This document shows, one piece after another, positions 23,387 to 31,637 of a stretch of 64,000 bases of DNA. The notes under the pieces are model-generated. The model ran no database searches. It saw nothing but the letters and a program-made list of their open reading frames with translations, and had not been told where the DNA came from. The position numbers were made by a program, and so were the translations under genes. The number at the start of each line of letters is the position of its first letter. Position 1 is the stretch's first letter. This DNA is from Streptomyces sp. NBC_01217 (GTDB lineage Bacteria; Actinomycetota; Actinomycetes; Streptomycetales; Streptomycetaceae): assembly GCF_035994185.1 (NCBI RefSeq), contig NZ_CP108538.1:5123501-5187500 (forward strand). Direction: 5' to 3'.

Positions 23387-25507
23387 CTAGCCCAACACCT
23401 CCGGCACCCCGGCCGCATGAACCACCGTCAGCCCCGACACCGCGCGGGTCAGCGCCACGTACAGCCGGCGCAGCCCCGTGCGCTCGTCCGGTTCGCCGTC
23501 GACCACCGCGGCCGGTTCGTCCAGCACCACGTAGTCGTACTCCAGACCCTTCGCCAGCGACGCCGGGACCAGGGTCAGCCGGGACTCGGCGGTCGTCTCC
23601 TCGCCGGGGGACAGATACGCGTGGCCCGCCGCGGTCAGCACCTCTGCCAGCGACGGAATGCGCGCGTCCGCCGCGATCAGGCCGATCGACCCCTCCCGCG
23701 TCAGCGACTCCTCGCACGCCGCCAGCACCGCCGCGTCCAACTCGACCGGATCACCCACCTCCCGTACCTCCAGCGAACCCGGCGACTCACGCACCGACTC
23801 CACCGCCGCGAGGCCGGGCGAGATCACCGGCAGCAGCCGTGACGCGTACGCGATCACCTCGCGCGGCACACGGAAGCCCGCCGTCAGCTCCTCCACCACC
23901 GCGTCCGACTTGCCCAGGTGGTGCAGCGCCTGCGCCCAGCTCTGCGTCGACCACGGCGTCGTGCCCTGCGCGAGGTCGCCGAGGACGGTCGCCGAACCGG
24001 TCGTGCAGCGGCGGCCCACCGCCCGGTACTGCATGGGGGAGAGGTCCTGCGCCTCGTCGAGGACGACATGGCCGAGCGAGTGCGTACGCGCCACCAGATC
24101 GCTCGCCTCGTCGATCAGCACCGCGTCCGCCGCCGACCACTTCGCGGACTTCACGCTCCGGGCCGGCTTCGACCACAGGATGGTCTTCTGCTCGTCCTCG
24201 GTGAGCAGCCCGTCCGCGTGCGCGGCCAGGAACTCCGCGTCCGACAGCAGCCGCAGCACCAGCTTCGCCGGTTCGACGGCGGGCCACATCGCCTTCACGG
24301 CCGCCTTGACCGCGGGAGTGCGGGCCACCGCGTTCTGCACCCGGTCGTCGGGGGCCTCGCCCGCCTCCTCCATCCGGACCAGGACGGAGTGCGCGATGCG
24401 CTGCGGAAGCGCCTCGTGGGCGGCGCCGTAGCGCATGCTGCGGGCGAGGAGTTCGGTGACGATCTCCTCCAGTTCGTACGCGGGCACCCGCCAGCGGCGC
24501 GAACCGCGCACCACCATGACCGGCTCCGTCGGCAGCGTCACATGTGAACGGATGGCCCGGCGCAGCACCTCGGCCATCCGGGCGTCGCCCTTGACGACGG
24601 CGGCGGCCGACGTGTCCGTGCCGAGCACCTCGATGCCCGCCGTCACGAGATCGTCGACGGTCGCCTGCTTCACCTCCAGCTCGCCGAGGGCGGGGAGCAC
24701 CTGCTCGATGTAGTGGAGGAAGGAACGGTTCGGTCCGATGACCAGCGTGCCGGTGCGGGCGAGCCGCTCGCGGTGCGCGTACAGCAGATACGCGACCCGG
24801 TGCAGGCCGACGGCGGTCTTGCCGGTGCCGGGCCCTCCCTGTACGCAGACCGTGCCGCCGAGGTCGCTGCGGACGATCTCGTCCTGCTCGGGCTGGATCG
24901 TCGCGACGATGTCACGCATCGGGCCGACGCGCGGCCGCTCGATCTCCGCCTGGAGCAGTTTGCTGGTCTGCGCGGCCTCGGTGGGGTCGCTGAGGTGCTC
25001 GTCCTCGTACGCGGTCAGCTCGCCGCCGGTGTACCCGAAGCGGCGGCGCTGTCCGACGTCCTGCGGGTCCTTCTTCGAGGCCCGGTAGAACGGCTGCGAG
25101 ACGGGCGCACGCCAGTCGATGACCATCGGATCGCCGTCGGCGTCATGGACATGGCGCCGCCCGATGTAGAACTGGCCCTCCCGTCGCCCACCGCCACCCT
25201 TGGCCGAGGCGCTGCGCGCCGCCCCCTTTGACGCACCCTCGGCCTGCTCGGCACCGACCGGGTGCAGATAGTCCAGGCGCCCGAAGAAGAGCGGGGTGTG
25301 GGAGAGGTCGGCGAGGGACTTGATGCGCTCGTCGATCTGGGCCTGAAGGACGGCCGCGTTCACCCAGTTCGCGGTGACGTCGCGGATGTCGAGGGCCTGG
25401 GCGTCCTCGCGCATGGCGCGCAACGCGGAGCGGGACGCGGCGAGATGGGCGCGTTCACGAGCCAGGGGATCGGTGGTGGTGTCGCTTTCGTGTTCGTGCG
25501 CGGGCAC
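23387..25507 (-). CDS. helR: RNA polymerase recycling motor ATPase (HelR/HelD family)
   Basis: 706 aa from a GTG with GGAGG seven bases upstream. A UvrD-like SF1 ATPase: Walker A GGPGTGKT at residues 224-231, Walker B VLDEAQDLSPMQ, motif VI LYVALTRAVSGLTVVHA. The N-terminal half (residues about 13-80) is a coiled coil ending LFFGRLDYLH, then YIGRRHVHD and VIDWRAPVSQPFYRA, as in HelD-type proteins that clear stalled RNA polymerase. The pattern is closest, from memory, to HelR, which displaces rifamycin in Streptomyces. No rifamycin-associated element was found upstream. A promoter lies about 210 nt before the start, leaving a long leader. Confidence 0.85.
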   Translation of the reverse strand: MPAHEHESDTTTDPLARERAHLAASRSALRAMREDAQALDIRDVTANWVNAAVLQAQIDERIKSLADLSHTPLFFGRLDYLHPVGAEQAEGASKGAARSASAKGGGGRREGQFYIGRRHVHDADGDPMVIDWRAPVSQPFYRASKKDPQDVGQRRRFGYTGGELTAYEDEHLSDPTEAAQTSKLLQAEIERPRVGPMRDIVATIQPEQDEIVRSDLGGTVCVQGGPGTGKTAVGLHRVAYLLYAHRERLARTGTLVIGPNRSFLHYIEQVLPALGELEVKQATVDDLVTAGIEVLGTDTSAAAVVKGDARMAEVLRRAIRSHVTLPTEPVMVVRGSRRWRVPAYELEEIVTELLARSMRYGAAHEALPQRIAHSVLVRMEEAGEAPDDRVQNAVARTPAVKAAVKAMWPAVEPAKLVLRLLSDAEFLAAHADGLLTEDEQKTILWSKPARSVKSAKWSAADAVLIDEASDLVARTHSLGHVVLDEAQDLSPMQYRAVGRRCTTGSATVLGDLAQGTTPWSTQSWAQALHHLGKSDAVVEELTAGFRVPREVIAYASRLLPVISPGLAAVESVRESPGSLEVREVGDPVELDAAVLAACEESLTREGSIGLIAADARIPSLAEVLTAAGHAYLSPGEETTAESRLTLVPASLAKGLEYDYVVLDEPAAVVDGEPDERTGLRRLYVALTRAVSGLTVVHAAGVPEVLG

Positions 25508-25538
25508 GGTGTTGCCTCCGGCTTTTCAACGCAGGACG

Positions 25539-25585
25539 GCGGACCGCACCTCGTCCCGGTCACGGCTCGGGGCGATGCGGTCCGC
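25539..25585 (-). promoter_or_regulatory. Hairpin in the helR leader
   Basis: GCGGACCGCA and TGCGGTCCGC form a perfect 10-bp stem around a 27-nt loop, within the predicted 5' leader and about 30 nt upstream of the start codon. Control by structure is possible. Confidence 0.4.
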
Positions 25586-25715
25586 TCGGGGATCGATCAC
25601 TGGGTACGCACGCAGGTGTACGTACCGCTGTCGGCCGGTTTCCGTCCGGTCGGCGGCGCTCCCCCGGCTGCCGGCGACGGCCGGTACCACGGTGCGGGAG
25701 GCGGGCAGACCGGCG

Positions 25716-25745
25716 ATTGTATCGACCGTCCCCGTCACGGTCGAA
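25716..25745 (-). promoter_or_regulatory. Probable promoter of the helR gene
   Basis: Minus strand -35 TTCGAC (25740-25745), 18-bp spacer, -10 TACAAT (25716-25721). The predicted start near 25709 leaves a leader of about 200 nt. The rest of the 25508-25872 gap shows no gene. Confidence 0.5.
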
Positions 25746-25872
25746 CGGTTTTCGCGCCGGGCCGGGTCCTACCCGCAGGGGACGGCGTGCGACCGCAGAC
25801 CTACGCGCACGGCTGACGGGTTCCGTCCGCGGGTCGATGCCTTCACGGGCCGGGCGCAGGACCATGGAATAC

Positions 25873-26064
25873 ATGAGCACCGTCACCCTGCACCCCCGCG
25901 GCACCGGCCCCGCACACGGCGCGACCGCGGCCACCGGCCACCCGTACACCCACCGCGTCGGCGACGCCCTGCGTGCCGTCAAGATCTACGTCCGCGCCGC
26001 GTTCGGCGTGGTCGTCCTCGGCGAGTACGCGGAGGAAGCGGGCGTCCGCCGCCGCGCGCACTGA
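25873..26064 (+). CDS. Small conserved hypothetical protein
   Basis: 63 aa from the ATG at 25873, with an alternative ATG at 25864 that adds MEY. MSTVTLHPRGTGPAHG is probably disordered. The second half, RVGDALRAVKIYVRAAFGVVVLGEYAEEAGV, is helical and amphipathic. Similar short proteins occur in other streptomycetes next to the XPB helicase gene. Function unknown. It is convergent with the helicase gene. Confidence 0.6.
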   Translation: MSTVTLHPRGTGPAHGATAATGHPYTHRVGDALRAVKIYVRAAFGVVVLGEYAEEAGVRRRAH

Positions 26065-26115
26065 GGCGCCGGAGCCCCGCGGCCGGGCACCCCACCGGAG
26101 CGGGCCGGCCGCCTG

Positions 26116-27759
26116 TCAGCCGTCGGCCAGCAGCTCGTCCGCGTCCACGATCCGGTACGCGTACCCCTGCTCGGCCAGGAACCGCTGGCGGTGTGCCGCG
26201 AAGTCCTGGTCGATCGTGTCGCGGGCGACCACCGAGTAGAAGCGCGCCTCGTGCCCGTCGGCCTTCGGGCGCAGCACGCGGCCGAGTCGCTGGGCCTCCT
26301 CCTGCCGTGAGCCGAACGTTCCCGACACCTGGATGGCGACGGTCGCCTCGGGGAGGTCGATGGAGAAGTTCGCGACCTTCGACACCACGAGGACGCTGAG
26401 CTCGCCCTGCCGGAACGCTTCGAAGAGCTTCTCGCGCTGGGCGTTGCTCGTCTCGCCCTTGATCACCGGGGCGTTCAGATGCTCACCCAGCTCGTCGAGC
26501 TGGTCGATGTACTGCCCGATGACCAGGGTCTGCTCGCCCCGGTGCTTGCGTACCAGCGCCTCCGTGACCTTCCGCTTCGTCGCGGTCGTCGCGCAGAACC
26601 GGTACTTCTCCTCGGTCTCCGCGGTCGCGTACGCGAGCCGCTCCGAGTCCGTCAGATTGACGCGCACCTCGACACAGTCGGCGGGCGCGATGTAGCCCTG
26701 CGCCTCGATCTCCTTCCACGGGGCGTCGAAGCGCTTGGGCCCGATCAGCGAGAAGACGTCCGACTCGCGGCCGTCCTCGCGCACCAGCGTCGCGGTGAGG
26801 CCGAGGCGCCGCCGGGCCTGCAGATCGGCGGTGAACTTGAAGACGGGCGCGGGCAGCAGATGCACCTCGTCGTAGATCACCAGACCCCAGTCGCGGGAGT
26901 CGAACAGCTCCAGGTGCGGGTAGATGCCCTTGCGACGGGTCGTCAGCACCTGGTACGTGGCGATGGTGACCGGCCGGATCTCCTTGCGCGTACCGCTGTA
27001 CTCGCCGATCTCGTCCTCGGTCAGCGACGTCCGCTTCACCAGCTCGTGCTTCCACTGCCGGGCCGAGACGGTGTTCGTCACCAGGATCAGCGTGGTCGCC
27101 TTGGCCTGAGCCATCGCACCGGCTCCGACCAGCGTCTTTCCCGCACCGCAGGGCAGCACGACGACACCCGAGCCGCCGTGCCAGAACCCCTCGACGGCCT
27201 GCTTCTGGTACGGCCGCAGCGCCCAGCCGTCCTCGGCCAGCTCGATCGGGTGCGCCTCGCCGTCGACGTACCCGGCGAGGTCCTCGGCCGGCCAGCCCAG
27301 CTTCAGCAGCGTCTGCTTGATCTGCCCGCGCTCCGAGGGGTGCACGGCCACGGTGTCCGGATCGATCCGCGCCCCGACCAGCGGCTGGACCTTCTTCGAC
27401 CGGAGGATCTCCTCCAGCACCGGCCGGTCGGTGGAGGTCAGCACCAGCCCGTGCACCGGGTGCTTGGACAGCGTGAGGCGGCCGTACCTGGCCATCGTCT
27501 CGGCGATGTCGACGAGCAGCGCGTGTGGAACGGGATAGCGCGAGTACTTCACGAGCGCGTCGACGACCTGCTCGGCGTCGTGCCCGGCGGCGCGCGCGTT
27601 CCACAGACCCAGCGGGGTCAGCCGGTAGGTGTGGATGTGCTCGGGCGCCCGCTCCAGCTCGGCGAAGGGCGCGATCGCACGACGGCAGGCGTCCGCCTGA
27701 TCGTGGTCGACTTCCAGGAGAAGCGTCTTGTCGCTCTGGACGATGAGGGGTCCGGTCAC
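26116..27759 (-). CDS. XPB-type DNA repair helicase
   Basis: 547 aa SF2 helicase from a GTG start. The N-terminal XPB damage-recognition domain (residues about 1-170, with PLIVQSDKTLLLEVDH at the front) precedes Walker A LPCGAGKT (about 202-209), DEVH box (297-300), TATLVREDGRE (RED motif) and motif VI QRLGRVLRPK. Bacterial XPB unwinds 3' to 5'. Its role is less clear than in eukaryotic TFIIH, where it opens DNA for repair and transcription. It follows the helicase-associated gene by 103 nt on the same strand. Confidence 0.95.
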   Translation of the reverse strand: MTGPLIVQSDKTLLLEVDHDQADACRRAIAPFAELERAPEHIHTYRLTPLGLWNARAAGHDAEQVVDALVKYSRYPVPHALLVDIAETMARYGRLTLSKHPVHGLVLTSTDRPVLEEILRSKKVQPLVGARIDPDTVAVHPSERGQIKQTLLKLGWPAEDLAGYVDGEAHPIELAEDGWALRPYQKQAVEGFWHGGSGVVVLPCGAGKTLVGAGAMAQAKATTLILVTNTVSARQWKHELVKRTSLTEDEIGEYSGTRKEIRPVTIATYQVLTTRRKGIYPHLELFDSRDWGLVIYDEVHLLPAPVFKFTADLQARRRLGLTATLVREDGRESDVFSLIGPKRFDAPWKEIEAQGYIAPADCVEVRVNLTDSERLAYATAETEEKYRFCATTATKRKVTEALVRKHRGEQTLVIGQYIDQLDELGEHLNAPVIKGETSNAQREKLFEAFRQGELSVLVVSKVANFSIDLPEATVAIQVSGTFGSRQEEAQRLGRVLRPKADGHEARFYSVVARDTIDQDFAAHRQRFLAEQGYAYRIVDADELLADG

Positions 27760-27862
27760 GCGTCTCGGCCCTTTCTACGGGGTGCGGCCGCCTGTGCGGC
27801 CAAACGTCCAGTGTGCCGCATCGGGCGGCCATGGGGTGAAGTCCCCCGATGCCGGTCCGGGC

Positions 27863-30316
27863 TCAGGACGTCGCGTCGTCGGCCAGTTCGGCGACGCCGG
27901 TGATGCGGTGCAGGGGGTAGGTACGGACCTCGTCCGCCGTGTGGTCGTAGGCCGTGACGAAGCCGCCCTCGACCCGGACCGGGGCGATGACGCGCTGGCT
28001 GGCCGCCCCGTCGGCGTTCACATAGCCGATCCAGAGTGCCGAGCCGGTCATCGCGGCGGCCTGGACGGTGGCGAGGGTCTCGGCGGAGGTCGTGCGGGGC
28101 AGGGAGCCGGCCGGGCCCGCGGGTGCGTCGGGCTGGTCCTTGCGGACCACCGTGGCGGCGGTGTCCCCGGCGCGGATCGCCCGGACCGCCGCACCGAGCA
28201 GGGTGGTGTCCGGGACCGGAGGGCCCTCGGGCACGGGGACGGGGGCCGTGCGGGGCGGGGTGCGGCGGGCGCCCGCGCGGGTGATCAGGACATCGCCCTC
28301 GGCGGACTCGGCGGCCGGCGCGTAGCCCATCTCGCGGAGCCCGTCGAGCAGGGACGCCGGGTCGACCTGGGCGGCCAGCGCCGTCGGTGCGAGGCGGCGC
28401 AGGCGCAGGGTGGCCGAGCGCTTGTCGGCGAGGATCTCGTTCAGCACGGCCTCGTCGTCGCAGCGTACGTACGAGGAGGCGGCGCCGATCCGCAGATGGC
28501 CGTGGCGGCGGGCGACGTCGTCGATGAGGTAGCTGAGCGGCTGCGGCACCGGCGTACGGCTGTGGGCGGCGAGGAACGCGTGCAGATCGGCGGCCGACTG
28601 TCCGGCGTCCAGGGCGCGGCGCACCGACCCGGGGGTGAACCGGTAGACCGTCGCGCCGCCCTTGGACTCGATGTCCGCGAGGGCGGAGAGCAGGTCCGCC
28701 AGGGGGCGCTCCAGCGGGCCGGGGGCGACGGCCGTCAGGTCGGCCTGGAGCAGCACGTGGTCCAGCGGCTCCGGGATCAGGGGCGCGAGCAGCGCGGCGG
28801 CCTCGTCCGGCCCGGAGTCCAGCAGGGCGCGGGTGTGCGCGGCGAGCGCGCCGCGGCCGGTGATGCCGAGGAGCTCGGACTCGTTCAGCGTCCACAGGGC
28901 GATCCGGGACCGCAGGTCGGTGGTGTCCCCGGGGGAGACGGAGGCGCCGCGCAGGGGGCGTTCCCAGCGGAGCCGGGCGAGCACGGTCTCCGGGTCGGGG
29001 GCGCTGCCCGGTGCCAGGGCGGCGAGGAGGGCGAGGACCCGGTGGCGCACCTCGGGGGCGGCGGAGCGGTCGAGGTCGGGGCCGAGCGCGGACAGGGCCC
29101 GGCCCTTGGCGTCCTGGCCGCCGACCAGGCCGGGGGTGCGGGTCGCGGCGAGCCAGGCGGTGGCGAGGCGCACCCAGCGGTCCTGGGCGGGGAGTTCGGC
29201 CCAGTCGTCGTACGCGGGCGTCGGCGCGTACCGTTCGTCGGCCTCTCCGTCGGAGGCCAGCAGCCCGGCCGCGTAGGCGAGTTCGGTCCAGAACGCGGCG
29301 ACCGGCTCGGAGACGTCGAGGGTGGTGGCGGTCTTCTTCAGCTCGCGCACGCTGAGCCCGCCGGCGCGCAGTATCGCCGGGCCGCCGCCGTTCCAGCTCT
29401 TGAGCAGCTCCTCGACGGTGTTCACCGCCAGGAACGCCTGGCCGGCCGCGGCGCTGTCCACAGCCTGGGGATCACGGTTCGCGACCGCCTCCACGACGGG
29501 CGGCCGCGGCTCCGGCACGCGGTGGGCGCGCCCGGCCCGCAGATGCAGGGCGGCCTCGCGCGGCAGCACCACGGTGCGGGTCGACACGGGCAGCAGCAGC
29601 CCGTGGTCGCGCAGCCACTTCACGGGCGGCGTGGGGTTCGGGGTCACTTCCCCGTACGGCGGCCCCCACACCAGCCGGTCCAGCACGGACAGGGCCTCGG
29701 CGGGGGCGGTGTCCAGCAGCGCGCCCATCCTGGCCCGGTCGGTGAAGAGCGCGGTCAGGGACGTCACGGCGGAGACCGGGTCATGGGTGGCGGGCAGTCC
29801 GGCGGCCGCCAGGATCTCCTGGAGGCGGCCCGGCGACATCCCGGCGGTCGCCTCGGCGACGGTCGGGCCGAGACCGGTGGGGGAGGGGTGCTGCGGGGAC
29901 GGCGCGAGGAGTTCGCGCGCGGTGCGCACCAGCCGCAGCCGGTCGTTCTCGCCCCAGACGAGTGCCTGTTCGCGCAGCGTGGCCAGGGCGGCGGGCAGCG
30001 CGTCCACGATCGCCGCGTCCGCGCCGTCGCGGCGCTCGCCGTCGCCCCGGCCGTCGCCGGTGAGCAGGCCGAGCAGCGTCTCGTACGGGGCGGGGTCGGG
30101 GGCCACCGCGAGCGCCTCCGCGGTCTGCAGTGCGAACCGGTCGAGGTGCTCCAGCGCACGTACGACGGAGGCACGCGTGCCGGCTCTCGTCGCGAGCTGA
30201 GTGATGTCGCCAGGTACGGGGGTGAGGAGATCCGGGCGGGCACGCAGCAGCCCCGCCAACGACTCGTCGTCCCGGGCGCGGAGAGCTTCGGCGAGCGTCC
30301 GCGGTGGTGTGGTCAT
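27863..30316 (-). CDS. Helicase-associated protein with XPB-type N-terminal and C-terminal WYL domains
   Basis: 817 aa from the ATG at 30316. The N-terminus (TLAEALRARDDESLAGLLRAR, then LEHLDRFALQTAEAL) and central helical repeats match actinobacterial helicase-associated proteins encoded beside XPB. The middle contains PLSYLIDDVARRHGHLRIGAASSYVRCDDEAVL, a block also seen at the N-terminus of XPB. The end, ALWIGYVNADG to YPLHRITGV, is a WYL-like ligand or nucleic-acid sensing domain. It probably works with the XPB helicase encoded 103 nt downstream. The biochemical role is unknown. Confidence 0.85.
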   Translation of the reverse strand: MTTPPRTLAEALRARDDESLAGLLRARPDLLTPVPGDITQLATRAGTRASVVRALEHLDRFALQTAEALAVAPDPAPYETLLGLLTGDGRGDGERRDGADAAIVDALPAALATLREQALVWGENDRLRLVRTARELLAPSPQHPSPTGLGPTVAEATAGMSPGRLQEILAAAGLPATHDPVSAVTSLTALFTDRARMGALLDTAPAEALSVLDRLVWGPPYGEVTPNPTPPVKWLRDHGLLLPVSTRTVVLPREAALHLRAGRAHRVPEPRPPVVEAVANRDPQAVDSAAAGQAFLAVNTVEELLKSWNGGGPAILRAGGLSVRELKKTATTLDVSEPVAAFWTELAYAAGLLASDGEADERYAPTPAYDDWAELPAQDRWVRLATAWLAATRTPGLVGGQDAKGRALSALGPDLDRSAAPEVRHRVLALLAALAPGSAPDPETVLARLRWERPLRGASVSPGDTTDLRSRIALWTLNESELLGITGRGALAAHTRALLDSGPDEAAALLAPLIPEPLDHVLLQADLTAVAPGPLERPLADLLSALADIESKGGATVYRFTPGSVRRALDAGQSAADLHAFLAAHSRTPVPQPLSYLIDDVARRHGHLRIGAASSYVRCDDEAVLNEILADKRSATLRLRRLAPTALAAQVDPASLLDGLREMGYAPAAESAEGDVLITRAGARRTPPRTAPVPVPEGPPVPDTTLLGAAVRAIRAGDTAATVVRKDQPDAPAGPAGSLPRTTSAETLATVQAAAMTGSALWIGYVNADGAASQRVIAPVRVEGGFVTAYDHTADEVRTYPLHRITGVAELADDATS

Positions 30317-30397
30317 CCCCATCCAACCCACGGTAGTCGCTCCGGACAGGCCCGAGGGCGCTACCGTCGGTGCAGGGCGGTAGAGGGGAACCATCGC

Positions 30398-31495
30398 GTG
30401 GGCATCGAGAGCGACCAGCTCGTCTACGACTATCTGAGCCGGGTCGGGGACCTGGCGCAGCAGCAACAGCTGTCATCGGGCGCCCGGATGAGGCTCGTCT
30501 CGACGCTCCGGGGCGAGATCGACCGGCAGCGCGGAGGGCAGTCGGGGGACTCCCCCGCGGCCGTCCGCCGCATCATCGGGCGTCTCGGCACGCCGGACGA
30601 ACTCGTCGCCGCGGCGGCCGCGTCGGCGGACGGGACGGTGCGGCTGCCGCAGGGACCGGAGGCCGTCGCGGGGGAGGGGCGCGGCATTCCGCGCCCGCGT
30701 CGGTCGCGCAAGGGGATGCTCCGGAAAGACGGTTCCCGCAAGGGCGCGTCGGACGGGGGTCCGGAGCGATCGGAGGGTTCGGAGGAGGACCTGGCGGACT
30801 CCGTGGTTCCGGAAGCGGCGTCCGGGCGGGTGCCCTCGCCGCCGCACATGGCCGGCACGGACGAGCTGGGGCCGTCCGGGAGCGAGCCCGACTGGTGGCG
30901 GATCGAGCCGGGGCCGTTGGGTGAGGGGGTCGCCGTGCCGGGGTTCGTCGGCGGGGTGGAGATCCCGGACATGCTGACGCCACCGACGCCGCCGCCGCCG
31001 CGGGTGGGCGGGGGCGGGGTTCCGGGGCCGCGCGGCTCGGTGGGCCCGGTGGACTCGGTGGACGAGGACGGCGTTTTCGAGGACGAGGCCCCGCGACAGC
31101 GGCGGATTTTGCGACTGGGCCGGCGCGGCGCGCGTGAGGGCGGGGCGGCGGGCCGCGGGTTCTCACACCCGCTGTTGCTGCTCGCCGCCGCGCTGCTGGT
31201 CGTGGGAGCGGCGATGGGCTCCTGGCTGGCCCTGGCAGGCGGCTGGCTGCTCGCGTACGGCTCTCGCACGCTGTCCCGGGCGGCGGCGAAGTGGGCGGCG
31301 ATGGGGCTGCCGGGCGTGGTCGTGGCGGGTGCCCTCGTCTGGATCTGGGGTCGCACGGAGGGCCGCTGGGGCGAGCCGATCCCGCAGGACGGGATGGCGG
31401 ACGCGCTGAGCGATGTATGGCCCGTGGCGGTACGCGTGGCCGCGGTGGCGTCGGCGGTGTTCCTGGTGTGGCGGGCGCGGAAGCGGGTGGGGTAG
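30398..31495 (+). CDS. Membrane protein with HAAS-like N-terminal domain
   Basis: 365 aa from a GTG at 30398 with GAGGGG nine bases upstream. Residues 1-75 (YDYLSRVGDLAQQQQLSSGARMRLVSTLRGEI, VRRIIGRLGTPDELVAAA) look like the helical HAAS signalling domain found in small membrane regulators. A disordered Pro/Gly/charged stretch (about 80-240) follows. The C-terminal part has three or four membrane segments (HPLLLLAAALLVVGAA, LPGVVVAGALVWIWG, VAAVASAVFLVW). It is divergent from the helicase-associated gene. Function unknown. Confidence 0.75.
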   Translation: MGIESDQLVYDYLSRVGDLAQQQQLSSGARMRLVSTLRGEIDRQRGGQSGDSPAAVRRIIGRLGTPDELVAAAAASADGTVRLPQGPEAVAGEGRGIPRPRRSRKGMLRKDGSRKGASDGGPERSEGSEEDLADSVVPEAASGRVPSPPHMAGTDELGPSGSEPDWWRIEPGPLGEGVAVPGFVGGVEIPDMLTPPTPPPPRVGGGGVPGPRGSVGPVDSVDEDGVFEDEAPRQRRILRLGRRGAREGGAAGRGFSHPLLLLAAALLVVGAAMGSWLALAGGWLLAYGSRTLSRAAAKWAAMGLPGVVVAGALVWIWGRTEGRWGEPIPQDGMADALSDVWPVAVRVAAVASAVFLVWRARKRVG

Positions 31496-31637
31496 GCGGG
31501 TGGGCGTCAGGTGCCGTCTTTCACGCCGCCATGCTCGGCCTTGGGGAACATCGGTACAGCGGTTGGCGCTGAGAACGATCATGATCGGCTAGTGCTGTGA
31601 CCGCATAGGTTCGCCGAACTGGTGCTGCCCCGGCGAG

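Noticed and set aside
25508..25872. Rifamycin-associated element upstream of the helR-like gene
   Set aside because: The expected GGGGCTTG/CAAGGCCC-type inverted repeat is not present in this gap.
27728..31495. 1255-codon + strand frame
   Set aside because: Only the last 365 codons (from 30398) look like protein. The rest is antisense to the helicase-associated gene.
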